A stretch of DNA of 64,000 bases. It comes from Isoetes taiwanensis. Taxonomy: Eukaryota; Streptophyta; Lycopodiopsida; Isoetales; Isoetaceae. Below the pieces are notes generated by a model. That model was not told the origin of the DNA. It did no database searches and worked only from the letters and a program-made list of their open reading frames with translations. A program made the position numbers and the translations under genes. This document shows positions 1-11,291 of the stretch, in pieces. The stretch is taken from contig JAJEKV010000589.1 of the NCBI GenBank assembly GCA_021234155.1, positions 62,001 through 126,000 of the forward strand, written 5' to 3'. Positions within the stretch are counted from its first letter, which is position 1. Every line of letters begins with the position of its first letter.

Positions 1-803
1 AGAAAAGGGAGATTTCTTTAGTGTAATAAGTAGGTAATAGTGGCAAGCAAGGCGATGTGGCACTGGAAATGATGAGGTGCCATAAGAGAGAGAAACCAAA
101 TTTCTTTCTTTTTGAAAATGTGACTTTTACAAAAGTTATAGGTGATGACATGGCATGAGCATGCGAGATGGCAACTATGAGTGACATGGCAAAAGATGAA
201 GGGATAGAAAAATGAAGAATTTGCCTCGGCAATTTGCAACTTGTTAGAAGAAGCATATTCACCATAATGACATGTCATTTTTTTGGAAGATGTGGCACGC
301 CACATTATATGACTAACACATAAGCGCCTCCTATTCTTGCAACAGTCGCATTGTAGAGAGCTCGAGAATTGGATATGATATTTGTCAAGATTTGCAAGTT
401 TATTGAATTGATGGGTGGATACATGCCGATCCCATGCGGGCGGGCTTCTAAGTCTTTGAGCTATCCTAGAAAATCATTCATCGGAAGTGCAGGCCAAATT
501 GCTCTATGCGCCAAAAGGTCTTAGCCCTCCATCCCGATCTTACCTGTTGATGTGGAATTTTTTCCCGCTTGCACGTCACATTTTTTTGGTCCACATCACA
601 ACTATGTCTAAAACATGTTTCTTAACAACATATTTATGTTATGTGGAAGTGATATAAATAGCACTATACTCTGGAACAAGACATTTGTTATAAGACCATC
701 CGTTTGTAATAGTGTGCAGATCACAAAACATGGTTCCTTATCCTGCTCTCTGCATCCTAATGTTAATGCTGCAGCGGCACTTAGTAGAAGCTGCACCATT
801 AAC
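1..803. other. Intergenic, no gene seen
   Basis: No convincing coding region or RNA gene. The first ~300 bases carry loose GATGACATGGCA-type words that recur at 29.95-30.43 kb and 31.30-31.44 kb, so this may be a very diverged member of that dispersed family. Confidence 0.5.
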
Positions 804-1151
804 TTAATAGAATGTTCCTTCATAATTCTGCATGCGGATCTGCGCTCCGCTACATGAGGCAGAGGCTGTGGTTGCAGAGGCCATAGGCGACGAGCATTGG
901 TGAGATCCAGAGCTGTGAGAGGGTTTTGTTCGGCATTGAAGCTCGCTTTTGCGGTCTGTCTCCTCACCTTCTTCAAGAAAATTTATGTCATTAAAATTAC
1001 TTTCCTTTCTTCTTAATTCCTCATCAAAAAACCTCCATATCCGATTCGAGAGGGCTGCAGGGCTGCACATGAGGGCGGAAAAAGGGCCCTCTGCTTTGGG
1101 ACCATCGACCAAAACCAAACCGGTCTCTAGGCCTTTCGGATCGATTTCCAT
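804..1151 (-). CDS. Unrecognised 115-codon open segment
   Basis: An open frame with balanced composition: charged stretches (residues ~45-70 rich in E, R, K) and a Ser-rich C-terminal third. I recognise no family. A GGTGAG inside it could be a splice donor, in which case it would be a first exon. An overlapping frame (608-976, minus) has a hydrophobic stretch and could be the continuation after a frameshift. There is no promoter evidence and no neighbouring gene. It may be chance. Confidence 0.18.
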   Translation of the reverse strand: MEIDPKGLETGLVLVDGPKAEGPFSALMCSPAALSNRIWRFFDEELRRKESNFNDINFLEEGEETDRKSELQCRTKPSHSSGSHQCSSPMASATTASASCSGAQIRMQNYEGTFY

Positions 1152-2380
1152 ATTTCCGATTCATTAACTTATAGTTTCTCACCTTTTCAAAGCTTTGTGT
1201 AGATGAGATTGAAGATCCTTAGCACGCCGGATGTGACATAGGACCAGTATCATAGATATGAGGCAAGTGCCTGCAAAATCTACATCTGAATATTTCTTGT
1301 TTGAAATGCTTGGCTTAAAATAATCTTGGAATCCAAAAAACTGTGGATTACTTGCAAGTTTTGTTCTTTGCCTGTGGTTTCGTTGCAATTTTTGCTGCCA
1401 AATCTTCTATTCTGACCTGGTTGCAAATGCATGTGGCAAGCTCTGCCTGGGAATCGGATACCCTGCAGTTTTGTTCAATTGGATTGGATTTGTGGCAAAT
1501 GTTTGGATACAGGAATGTATAAATCTTGTTAAGAATCGATTGTATTCTCAAATTTGTTTCAGATATCAATGGCAGCAAGCACATTTTGCTGCCAAAAAAA
1601 ACTATGTATCAACATTCTTCTTTTTATATAAATCTATATATCCATGTAAATCTATGCATCTTCATTTTATATAAATCTATGTATCAACATTCTTCTTTTG
1701 TGAGAAAAATAACGCTTGAAAACAATAGTTATTTCTTAAAACCACACTTTTCCTAAAAACACGTATCGATAAAAAATAAAAAAAACCACTTTAGAAACAA
1801 CATAATTAAAAAAAAAAAACCACATTTTTTTTAAAAGCTTTTGTCATTTTGTTAAGAGTTAAAAAAAAACAACACTTAGAAACTTAGAAATGAAGGTTTA
1901 TAAAAACCACATTCTTCCTAGAAAACACATATCACTTTTTTAAGAAAACAAGATTTAGAAACAACATAGTTAAAAAAAAAACAAAGAAACTATGTGTAGT
2001 TTCTAGCAAAATTGGACAAAATTCTATACGTAGTTTTTTAGTGTTTTTTTCATACAAAACAATAGTTAAAAACTACATGTGAATCTTTTAGGTTTTATTA
2101 AGAACCACATGTCTATTTTAGAAAAAACACCACTTAAAAACCACATCTACTTCTAAAAAACAACATGTAGACATACATGTAATTCCTACGTGTAGATAAT
2201 TTTGACAAAACTCTACGTGTAGACTTTTAACAAAAAAAAACTACATGTATAAAAATTTGGCTAAAAACTACACGTCATTTCTAGCAAAATCGGACAAAAA
2301 ACAACACATAGTTTTTTGATGTTGTTTTTTAGTAAAAACCACACTAAAAAACAACATGTGGACCCAGTATTGGGGTGGTT
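1152..2380. repeat. AT-rich low-complexity DNA with ACATGTAG words
   Basis: From about 1600 the sequence is strongly A+T rich, with many A-runs and recurrent words such as CTACATGT/ACATGTAG and AAAACCACAT, and a short direct repeat (TGTATCAACATTCTTC near 1606 and 1681). Similar words recur at 27.55-27.75 kb. I see no gene. The low-complexity block stops immediately before the first tRNA gene. Confidence 0.5.
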
Positions 2381-2385
2381 CACTT

Positions 2386-2458
2386 GCCGTCCTAGCTCAG
2401 TTGGTAGAGCGCAAGGCTCTTAACCTTGTGGTGGGGGGTTCCAGCCCCTCGGATGGCG
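2386..2458 (+). tRNA. tRNA-Lys(CTT), unit 1, weak B box
   Basis: A 73-nt cloverleaf. Acceptor GCCGTCC pairs with GGATGGC (one G-T), D arm CTCAGTTGGTAGAG, anticodon stem CAAGG/CCTTG, loop CTCTTAA with anticodon CTT. The T loop reads TTCCAGC where other copies have TTCGAGC. This damages the internal B box, so activity is doubtful unless it is a sequencing error. A TTTT run at 2473-2476 is a suitable Pol III terminator. Confidence 0.75.
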
Positions 2459-2600
2459 ATGGGCTGAAAATGTTTTATCGATGTTATGAATCAATGATCT
2501 CACATATTGCACAAACTTCGTTTCTTCATACTAATTCTCTCTTATATCACATAAAATGTGAGTAGAATTATAGAAAATTTTAATTGCTCATTTGTGTGTT

Positions 2601-2673
2601 GTCGTTCTAGCTTAGTTGGTAGAGCGCAAGGCTTTTAATCTTGTGGTCGTGGGTTCGAGTCCCCCGAATGGCG
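2601..2673 (+). tRNA. tRNA-Lys(TTT), unit 1
   Basis: A 73-nt cloverleaf with anticodon loop CTTTTAA (anticodon TTT, reads AAA). Acceptor GTCGTTC pairs with GAATGGC with two wobble pairs, and the T arm has the canonical GGTTCGAGTCC. A TTTT run follows at about 2686. It lies 142 bp after the CTT gene, on the same strand. Confidence 0.85.
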
Positions 2674-3348
2674 ATTAGATATGGATTTTAATTTCTGTAC
2701 GTTTAATTTAAAACAGCTTAATACACACATTCAAGTTGTTCATATCTTGTCGAGAGACATTTGAGCTTCAGAATCCCTTACTCAAATCTTTCTTTGCCAA
2801 GTTGGCGAGGGTTACTCTGACCAAGTTGGTCTCCTCCCAGCGGTACAAAAAGAATGCTAATCTCGGCTTGAATTTCTTCCCCGAGTTGATCGCTGAACTG
2901 CTCATGCTATTTGGGCTCCTTACAAAGTACTCGTATATGTACCTATGTTGTGCATTAGCCTTAAGAGACAATCACTCTTAGGAATTGGGTTAGGAAGCAC
3001 TACAAGGCTGCTTAAAAGCCAAGTTGCATTCCTTCAAAGAAAGTACTAGAAAGGTTGCTTTAGATTCCTTGAGGAGTCTATAATGAGTATCATGATAATT
3101 GGAGGCTTCTTATAGATTATGGTTTATCGACAAAAACAGTGTGGGGCAAATTAGAAGCGTGTGTATTGATCTAAATAAGATCAAGTTGAAATTGTAGAGC
3201 TTTTTAGGTTGAACTCAATTGGATATCCTATAGGGACTTGGAGATCTAAAAGGTCACATCCGTCTTTGTAGTTGCCACTCTAATCAAGCTAATGTTGGGC
3301 ACAAGAGAACTACTATGTATAGTATCCACGATTCATATATTTGAAAGT

Positions 3349-3376
3349 ATGTACAAATAGTGCTTTCATTTGTACA
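3349..3376 (+). other. Conserved stem-loop upstream of the CTT gene
   Basis: ATGTACAAAT and ATTTGTACAT form a perfect 10-bp inverted repeat with a loop of 8 bases (AGTGCTTT plus flank). It lies ~50 bp upstream of tRNA-Lys(CTT). The same hairpin recurs in every later unit (for example near 4370, 5385, 6399, 7408, 20562, 22390), with copies near 21430 nearly identical. Role unknown. Confidence 0.6.
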
Positions 3377-3407
3377 TTACGTTAAATTTGTTTTCACTAT
3401 ATCACTT

Positions 3408-3482
3408 GTCAGTCCTAGCTTTCGGTTGGTAGGCATAAGGCTCTTAACCTTGTGGTGGGGGGTTCCAGCCCCTCGGATGGCG
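3408..3482 (+). tRNA. tRNA-Lys(CTT)-like, unit 2, degenerate
   Basis: The anticodon arm (loop CTCTTAA) and 3' half are recognisable. The acceptor 5' strand carries an extra base (GTCAGTCC), the D arm reads CTTTCGGTTGG, and AGAGCGC is altered to AGGCAT. The changes sit at CAG/CCG positions of the consensus, so base-calling error is as likely as real decay. The T loop again has TTCCAGC, as in unit 1. Confidence 0.6.
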
Positions 3483-3625
3483 ATGGGCTGAAAATGTTTT
3501 ATCGATGTTATGAATCAATGATCTCACATATTGCACAAACTTCGTTTTATTATCACTAATTCTCTCTTATATCACATAAAATGTGAGTACAATTATAGAA
3601 AATTTTAATTGCTCATTTGTGTGTT

Positions 3626-3698
3626 GCCGTTCTAGCTCAGTTGGTAGAGCGCAAGGCTTTTAATCTTGTGGTCGTGGGTTCGAGTCCCCCGAATGGCG
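3626..3698 (+). tRNA. tRNA-Lys(TTT), unit 2
   Basis: One of the cleanest copies. Acceptor GCCGTTC/GAATGGC, D arm CTCAGTTGGTAGAG, anticodon loop CTTTTAA, T arm GGGTTCGAGTCCC. No intron and no encoded CCA, as expected for a nuclear plant gene. TTTT follows within ~16 nt. Confidence 0.9.
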
Positions 3699-4429
3699 AT
3701 TAGAGATGGATTTTAATTTCTGTACGTTTAATTTAAAACAGCTTAATACACACATTCAAGTTGTTCATATCTTGTCGAGAGACATTTGAGCTTCAGAATC
3801 CCTTACTCAAAGGCAACTCTTGCCAAGTTGGCGGGGTTGCTCTTTGCCAAGTTGGTCTCTCCCCAAGCGGTACAAAAGAATGCTAATCTCGGCTTGGGTT
3901 TCTTGAGTTCGATCTAGGTTGCTCATGCTATTTGGGCTCCTTACAAAGTACTCGTATATGTACCTATATTTGTGCATTAGCCTTAAGAGACAATCACTCT
4001 TAGCAATTGGGTTAGGAAGCACTACAAGGCTGCTTAAAAGCCAAGTTGCATTCCTTCTTCAAAGAAAGTACTAGAAAGGTTGCTTTAGATTCCTTCAGTC
4101 TATAATGGCGATCATGATAATTAGGCTTCTTATAGATTATGGTTTATCGACAAAAAACGAGTGTGGGGCAATTAGAACTATGTATTGATCTAAATAAGGA
4201 TCAAGTTGAAATTGTAGAGCTTTTAGGTTGAACTCAATTGGATATCCTATAGGGACTTGGAGATCTAAAGGTCACATCCGTCTTTGTAGTTGCCACTCTA
4301 ATCAAGCTAATGTTGGGCATAAAGAACCGTACTATGTATAGTCTCACGATTCATATATTTGAAAGTATGTACAAATAGTGCTTTCATTTGTACATTACAT
4401 TAAATTTGTTTACACTATATATCACTTGT

Positions 4430-4504
4430 CCCGTCCTAGCTTTCGGTTGGTAGAAGCGCCAAGGCTCTTAACCTTGTGGTGGGGGTTTGAGCCCCCGGAT
4501 GGCG
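4430..4504 (+). tRNA. tRNA-Lys(CTT)-like, unit 3, degenerate
   Basis: The CTT anticodon loop is intact. The D arm is altered (CTTTCGGTTGGTAGAAGCGCC), one base is missing from the T loop (GGTTTGAGCC), and the 5' end has an extra C. All changes are at CAG, GAGCG or TTCGAG positions of the consensus. Confidence 0.55.
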
Positions 4505-4637
4505 ATGGGCTGAAAATGTTTATCAATGTTATGATTCAATGATGTCACATATTGCACAAACCGTTTCTTCATATCACTTATATCACATAAAATGTGAGTA
4601 GAATTATGGAAAATTTTAATTGCTCATTTGTGTGTTT

Positions 4638-4708
4638 GCCGTTCTAGCTCGGTTGGTAGGCGCAAGGCTTTTAACCTTGTGGTTGTGGGTTGAGTCCTCC
4701 AAATGGCG
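4638..4708 (+). tRNA. tRNA-Lys(TTT)-like, unit 3, two bases short
   Basis: Anticodon loop CTTTTAA within an intact CAAGG/CCTTG stem. The D arm has lost an A+G (GGTAGGCGC for GGTAGAGCGC) and the T loop a C (GGGTTGAGTCC). The acceptor 3' strand is AAATGGC, so one acceptor pair is lost. Probably non-functional if read correctly. Confidence 0.6.
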
Positions 4709-5440
4709 ATTAGATATGGATTTTAATTTCTGTACGTTTAATTTAAAACAGCTTAATACACACATTCAAGTTGTTCATATCTTGTCGAGAGCCATTTGAG
4801 CTTCGGAATCCCTTACTCAAAGGCTGCTACTGCCAAGTTGGCAGGTTGCTACTGCCAAGTTGGTCTCTCCCTAGCGGTACAAAAGAATGCTAATCTCGGC
4901 TTGGATTTCTTGAGTTCGATCTGATTTGCTCATGCTATTTGGGCTCCTTGCAAAGTACTCGTATATATGTACCTATATTTGTGGATTAGCCTTAAGAGAC
5001 AATCACTCTTAGGAATTGGGTTAGGAAGCACTACAAGGCTGCTTAAAGCCAAGTTGCATTCCTTCAAAGAAAGTACTAGAAAGGTTGCTTTAGATTCCTT
5101 CGAGTCTATAATGAGCGTATCATCATAATTAGGCTTCTTATAGATTATGGTTTATACGACAAAAAACACGAGTGTGGGGCAATTAGAACTGTGTATTGAT
5201 CTAAATAAGGATCAAGTTGAAATTGTAGAGCTTTTAGGTTGAACTCAATTGGATATCCTATAGGGACTTGGAGATCTAAAAGGTCACATCCATGCTATAG
5301 TTGCCACTCTAATCAAGCTAATATTGGGCATAAGAGAACTGTACTATGTATAGTCTCCCTGATTCATTTATTTGAAAGTATGTACAAATAGTGCTTTCAT
5401 TTGTACATTATGTCAAATTTGTTTTCACTATATATCACTT

Positions 5441-5513
5441 GCCGTCCTAGTTCAGTTGGTAGAGCGCAAGGCTCTTAACCTTGTGCTCGGGGGTTCGAGC
5501 TCCCCGGATGGTG
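5441..5513 (+). tRNA. tRNA-Lys(CTT), unit 4
   Basis: A 73-nt cloverleaf with anticodon CTT. The T arm GGGGTTCGAGCTCCC and B box are canonical. Acceptor GCCGTCC pairs with GGATGGT, leaving a G-T as the first pair. Only TTT follows downstream (ATGTTTATTG), so Pol III termination may be inefficient. Nearly identical to unit 6. Confidence 0.85.
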
Positions 5514-5656
5514 ATGGGCTGAAAATGTTTATTGATGTTATGATTCAATGATCTCACATATTGCACAAACTTCGTTTCTTCATATCACAGTAGTATTATC
5601 ACTAATTCTCTCTTATATTACATAAAATGTGAGTAGAATTATAGAAATTTTTAATT

Positions 5657-5720
5657 GCTCAGTTGGTAGAGCGCAAGGCTTTTAACCTTGTGGTCGTGGG
5701 TTCGAGTCCCCCGCATGGCG
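5657..5720 (+). pseudogene. 5'-truncated tRNA-Lys(TTT), unit 4
   Basis: The anticodon arm (loop CTTTTAA) and T arm are perfect, but the acceptor 5' strand and the start of the D arm are missing. The flank AATTGCTCA joins directly to GTTGGTAGAG. In intact units GCTCA occurs both in the flank and in the tRNA D arm, so one deletion between the two GCTCA copies explains the loss. The same deletion is present in unit 6. Confidence 0.85.
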
Positions 5721-6453
5721 ATTAGACATGGACTTTAATTTGTGTATGCTTAATTTAAAACAGCTTAATACACACATTCAAGTTGTTCATATCTTCTTAG
5801 AGACATTTGAGCCGGAATCCCTTACTAAAGGTCGCTTTTGCCAAGTTGGCGAGGTTACTCTTGCCAAGTTTGTCTCCTCCCAAGCGGTACAAAAAAGAAT
5901 GCTAATCTCAGCTTAGGTTTTCTTCGAAGTTCGATCTGTTGCTCATGCTATTTGGGCTCCTTACAAAGTACTCGTATATGTACCTATGTTGTGCATTAGC
6001 CTTAAGAGACAATCACTCTTAGCAATTGGGTTAGGAAGCACTACAAGGCTGCTTAAAGCCAAGTTGCATTCCTTCTTCAAAGAAAGTACTAGAAAGGTTG
6101 CTCTAGATTCCTTCGAGTCTATAATGAGTGTATCATGATAATTAGGCTTCTTATAGATTATGGTTTATACGACAAAAAACACGAGTGTGGGGCAATTAGA
6201 ACTATGTATTGATCTAAATAAGGATCAAGTTGAAATTGTAGAGCTTTTAGGTTGAACTCAATTGGATATCCTATAGGGACTTGGAGATCTAAAAGGTCAC
6301 ATCGTCTTTGTAGTTGCCACTCTAATCAAGCTAATGTTGGGCATAAGAGAACTGTACTATGTATAGTCTCCCTGATTCATATATTTGAAAGTATGTACAA
6401 ATAGTGCTTTCATTTGTACATTACGTTAAATTTGTTTACACTATATATCACTT

Positions 6454-6525
6454 GCCGTCCTAGCTCAGTTGGTAGAGCGCAAGGCTCTTAACCTTGTAAT
6501 TGGGGGTTCGAGCCCCCGGATGGCG
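6454..6525 (+). tRNA. tRNA-Lys(CTT), unit 5
   Basis: A good copy, one base shorter than standard because the variable/T-stem region reads GTAATTGGGGGTTCG. The acceptor, D arm, CTT anticodon loop, T loop TTCGAGC and discriminator G are in place. Confidence 0.85.
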
Positions 6526-6660
6526 ATGGGCTGAAAATGTTTATCAATGTTATGATTCAATGATGTCACATATTGCACAAACTTCGTTTCTTCATATCAC
6601 TTATATCACATAAAATGTGAGTAGAATTATGGAAAATTTTAATTGCTCATTTGTGTGTTC

Positions 6661-6735
6661 TTTGTTCTAGCTCGGTTGGTAGAAGCATAAGGCTTTTTAA
6701 CCTTGTGGTTGTGGGTTCGAGTCCTCCAAATGGCG
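6661..6735 (+). tRNA. tRNA-Lys(TTT)-like, unit 5, degenerate
   Basis: The anticodon loop has an extra T (CTTTTTAA). The D arm is altered (CTCGGTTGGTAGAAGCAT) and the acceptor 5' strand reads TTTGTTC instead of GCCGTTC. The T arm is intact. It shares the TCCTCCAAATGG 3' end with unit 3, supporting a two-unit duplication. Confidence 0.6.
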
Positions 6736-7462
6736 ATTAGATATGGATTTTAATTTCTCACGTTTAATTTAAAGCGACTTAATACACACATTCAAGTTGT
6801 TCATATCTTGTCGAGAGCCATTTGAGCTTGAATCCCCTTACTCAAAGGTCACTCTTGCCAAGTTGGCGCGGTTACTCTCTTGCCAAGTTGGTCTCCTCCC
6901 AAGCGGTACAAAAAGAATGCTAATCTCGGCTTGGATTTCTTGAGTTCGATCTAACTTGCTCATGCTATTTGGGCTCCTTGCAAAGTACTCGTATATGTAC
7001 CTATGTTGTGGATTAGCCTTAAGAGACAATCACTCTTAGGAATTGGGTTAGGAAGCACTACAAGGCTGCTTAAAGCCAAGTTGCATTCCTTCAAAGAAAG
7101 TACTAGAAAGGTTGCTTTAGATTCCTTGAGTCTATAATGAGATATATCATCATAATTAGGCTTCTTATAGATTATGGTTTATCGACAAAAACAGTGTGGG
7201 GCAATTAGAACTGTGTATTGATCTAAATAAGGATCAAGTTGAAATTGTAGAGCTTTTAGGTTGAACTCAATTGGATATCCTATAGGGACTTGGAGATCTA
7301 AAAGGTCACATCCGTGCTGTAGTTGCCACTCTAATCAAGCTAATATTGGGCATAAGAGAACTGTACTATGTATAGTCTCCCTGATTCATTTATTTGAAAG
7401 TATGTACAAATAGTGCTTTCATTTGTACATTATGTTAAATTTGTTTTCACTATATATCACTT

Positions 7463-7535
7463 GCCGTCCTAGTTCAGTTGGTAGAGCGCAAGGCTCTTAA
7501 CCTTGTGCTCGGGGGTTCGAGCTCCCCGGATGGTG
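7463..7535 (+). tRNA. tRNA-Lys(CTT), unit 6
   Basis: A 73-nt cloverleaf identical in layout to unit 4, including the TTCAGTTGG D arm, the GCTCC T-stem variant and the G-T first acceptor pair. Confidence 0.85.
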
Positions 7536-7678
7536 ATGGGCTGAAAATGTTTATCGATGTTATGATTCAATGATCTCACATATTGCACAAACTTCGTTTC
7601 TTCATATCACAGTAGTATTATCACTAATTCTCTCTTATATCACATAAAATGTGAGTAGAATTATAGAAATTTTTAATT

Positions 7679-7742
7679 GCTCAGTTGGTAGAGCGCAAGG
7701 CTTTTAACCTTGTGGTCGTGGGTTCGAGTCCCCCGGATGGCG
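7679..7742 (+). pseudogene. 5'-truncated tRNA-Lys(TTT), unit 6
   Basis: The same GCTCA-to-GCTCA deletion as in unit 4 removes the acceptor 5' strand and part of the D arm. The anticodon loop CTTTTAA and T arm remain. Sharing one deletion breakpoint shows units 4 and 6 descend from one truncated unit. Confidence 0.85.
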
Positions 7743-8190
7743 ATTAGACATGGACTTTAATTTGTGTATGCTTAATTTAAAACAGCTTAATACACACATT
7801 CAAGTTGTTCATATCTTGCCGAGAGACATTTGAGCTTCGGAATCCCTTACTCAAAGGCTGCTACTGCCAAGTTGCCAGGTTGCTACTGCCAAGTTTGTCT
7901 CCTCCCAAGCAGGTACAAAAAAGAATGCTAATCTCAGCTTGGATTTCTTCGAGTTCGATGTGAACTGCTCATGCTATTTGGGCTCCTTACAAAGTACTCA
8001 TATATGTACCTATGTTGTGCATTAGCCTTAAGAGACAATCACTTTTAGGAATTGGGTTCTGCTTAAAGACAAGTTGGATTCCTTCAAAGAAAGTATTAGA
8101 AAGGTTGCTCTAGATTCCTTCGAGTCTATAATGAGTGTATCATGATAATTAGGCTTCTTATAGATTATGGTTTATACGACAAAAAACACG

Positions 8191-8195
8191 AGTGT
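8191..8195. repeat. Target site duplication AGTGT (left)
   Basis: AGTGT immediately precedes the left LTR and is repeated at 20349-20353 just after the right LTR. The uninterrupted array unit reads CACGAGTGTGGGGC at this place, so the empty site is known from neighbouring units. Confidence 0.95.
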
Positions 8196-10669
8196 TGTTA
8201 GCCTAAAACCTGGAATTTTAGCCTAACCTCAAAGGAAGTGTAAACAAACTGGTCAGGACCTCCAGATCACTTAGGGTGATCAATCCTTATCATATGAAAC
8301 CAGAAAATTCATTTTTGGAGTGCTAGTTTCTTCAAAATCACTAGAGTCCCCCGAAAAAAAAGCGTCCGAGCTAAAAAACTGAACGCAGACACACCTTGAG
8401 AGATTTTGAAGATCTGATTGGTGTTATAAGTGGTCAACAAGCGGAGGAAAATGGTGGAGAAGATTTGACTTGATTTGACTAAGGGAAGGTCAAGAAAATC
8501 GAGGTCAAAAGGCAGGTCAAAAAGTTGGCGGTGCCAAAAGCAGAGCCAAATTTTCTGAGATGGAGTTTGATGGGGAATTTTGGGTTGGGATGCAATGCGA
8601 GGCAACTTCAAAATAGCCTCTAGATCACGTGCAAAAGGTTTAAGTAGAAAAAAGATGTTTTAGTTTTTCTGTAAGTAATCAAAAACCTCGAGAAAAGAAC
8701 AAACTCTGTAACAGTTATGAAAAGAAATATCTTTATATGTTTTCTTCGAGTGTATAGGTTTCTAGGATTGCTATAAGGATGAAATACAACTACTTGGAGA
8801 AGATATAATCTACGAGTAAAATATTTTTGATCTTGTTTTTGGTTTTTTGCTTTTTAAAGGGGCAATGCAGAATTACAAAAGAATGGATGTACAATGATGA
8901 CAATGATTTTTCAGGCAAAGGCTATGCATTATAGCAATGTGATACAGGAGATTTGATAATGTCAACAGGATATTACCAAAGCTTTGAAAATAATAATGCT
9001 TGAGAGAAATTTCAAGACTGTATGAGTCTTTCGAGAGCTTCAAGAATACCAATGAAGTAATATGAAGTGATTATTTAAGTTTGTAATCGAGGAGCTTCGA
9101 TGCTGAGCAGGTCACAACGAGCCGGGACTTCAACCTCGAATGGAATGGAGCTGGAATCGAAAGGCGAGCGAGCAAAATGATATCAAAATATTCAATCGCC
9201 AAAATCACAGAGGTAGATCTCAGAGGGCGCCTGATTTGATGTGATCTTTGGCTTAAGAACCTGTTCTTCCCCAAAACTAGCTCGGTAAGTGATTTTAGGC
9301 CTAATTTGAGCAATTTCTATCAAACCAAGTGCCACAGAGGATCACCGAGGTCTCGGGAAAAGGTTCGGGAGCTGATTTCGGGAGAAAATTGGCGGGATTC
9401 AATCAAGTTATGGTGCGAATTGGCGGTTGCTTGAGTTCCCCTATTTCTTAGGGTTCATCGAAAAATTCTTGAAAGCCATATATCCCACAAGGCTAAAATG
9501 GTTCTGGAGGCTCATGTATATAAGGCTTAGTGCTGACCCGGCTAATAAGCTGTCGCGCCACCTTGAGGGGACACCCCGCGTGTGTCGGCCCCCCACTTTT
9601 GCTACGTGGAAATGAGAATGGAAATGGGGGGTGGCGTGGAATGATGTAGAAATAGATAGGGTAGATAGGCTAGAATAGGTTTTTTTTTTTTTTTTTTATG
9701 GCACGCATCCCAAGAAATAATATTTGAGGAATTTTCAAGGTCTTTTTGAATTTTGAAAGGCCAACATAGCTATTTTTGCCAAGCTCCAAATCTAGAGTGT
9801 TTTCAAGTCAAATTGAGATACTTGAAATTTTGCCCATTTTGACCATGGTCAATGAGTTTTCAACCTTGGGAATGGTGAAAAAATCATAGGAAGAGGGTGA
9901 AAAGATAGGAAAAAAAAAGGCTATGGCAGGATTTTGGGAAATAAGATGAAAGTAAAATTCAAGCCTCCTTGCTCTTGAAGTTTTTCATGATCTCTTGAGA
10001 GCAATTCACAAGTGGAGGTGAGGCCAATAAAAATATAGGTAGTGAAGTAATGAAAGAAGGCATGACAAGGTGGAAATGGGGTATAAAAAGATGAAAGGAA
10101 AGTGGATATGGAATGGATGAAATGGATAAAGGATGGAAACCCCACAGCAGCACATGATCTTATCTCCAAAGCTCAAATCATACCTCATAACTTTGCTCAA
10201 GGCCCTAGGGTCTTCCAAACTTCTAAAAAGGTCTTCCAATCTTCAAGGCCTAAACAAGAGCAAAATTCACCTTTAAAGTGACATCTTCATAGGTGTGACT
10301 TCCAAACCATTGGTGCAACTCCATTTAGCTCCATATGAGTGAATATGAGCAACATGCTTATAACTCCTTGTATAGCTTGCTATATCCTTTGCCTGGTCTT
10401 CAAGAAATAAGAATGTAACTAGAAAATTTCCTCAAAGGAAAGAATTAGGCTATACAACCAAGATCCCAAGGGTCTTCCAAACTTGAGCCAATTTCTTCCA
10501 AACTCTAGCAGGATCAAAATAACACTAACTCTTACCATATGAGTAATAGGAAAGTAACTTAAGATGAAACCTCAAAAGAAACCACAAGTCTTCCAAACTC
10601 TGACAAGTATCTTCCAATCTTGAAACTCTAGGTATCATGATGGTCCATGTTGCCAAAAAAGGGGCAACA
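8196..10669 (-). repeat. 3' LTR of the Tat-like element
   Basis: 2474 bp, present again at 17864-20348. It ends on the plus strand with TGTTAGCC... and ...GGGGCAACA (TG/CA). The half nearest the coding region (from ~9660) is almost identical to the other LTR. The outer ~1.4 kb differs at many CAG/CTG/CCG sites. I did not find a clear purine-rich tract upstream of it in the sense direction. Confidence 0.95.
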
Positions 10670-11291
10670 TCTCAAAAAAAGGAAAGAATGAGGCTGGTCC
10701 CTCAGCCTCAAAGGAAAGAAATGCTAACTGAAGGTCCTCAAAATATCAACAAGTGGTGGAGGGAATAGAATTACTCTGCAGTGGTGGGAAATATGAGGCA
10801 GAGTATAAGGTAATGGAGAGAGTGATAAGAAAATAAGATCAAATGGAGGGTAGGACAGCTCAAGACAGGTGAATATGGAGAAGAAGTGGATGAACCTGCA
10901 TATGACAATGATAATCAAATTAGCATGAGTGCCAAATAAAGGGATGAGTAACAATGTAGGATTAGCACTCTTAAATTTCATATGGAAGCAAGGGCTAGAT
11001 GGAAAGAGGCCAACTTAAGACAAATAAGAGTAATGAGCAAATGGACCTGAAATGACAACACTCAAAATTGTTAAAGCATAGCAAATCTCTACCCTATTTA
11101 ACTAAACTTCTACTATTCAAGAAATTCTAAACTTCTACTATTCAAGAAATTTGGCTCATACAACCATTGAATGTATTTCAAACTAAAAATTCAAACCTTC
11201 AAACCAAAAAATTCAAACCATCGAGCTCGAACCCTAATTTGCTCCTCCCCTCCGCCGTGCTTTCGGAAAAACTCGACCTCCCTTGCCGATC

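Larger units (their letters stand above)
2386..8190 (+). repeat. tRNA-Lys tandem array, left part (units 1-6 and part of 7)
   Basis: Six complete units and part of a seventh, each about 1.01-1.02 kb (unit starts 2386, 3408, 4430, 5441, 6454, 7463). Each has a tRNA-Lys(CTT) slot, ~140 bp of spacer, a tRNA-Lys(TTT) slot, then ~740 bp of conserved spacer. Short Lys/Leu-rich open stretches in the spacer do not form a consistent ORF across units, so I treat it as non-coding. The array starts abruptly within ~6 bp of the first tRNA gene. Confidence 0.9.

Noticed and set aside
2386-2673. Organellar origin of the tRNA-Lys genes
   Set aside because: Plastid trnK-UUU has a long intron with matK, and organellar Lys tRNAs differ in the acceptor and T arms. 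These copies match the nuclear plant type and lie in nuclear repeats.
2736-8190. Short frames in the array spacer (60-80 codons)
   Set aside because: They differ in frame and length between units and carry stops at the same places in most copies; no consistent protein.
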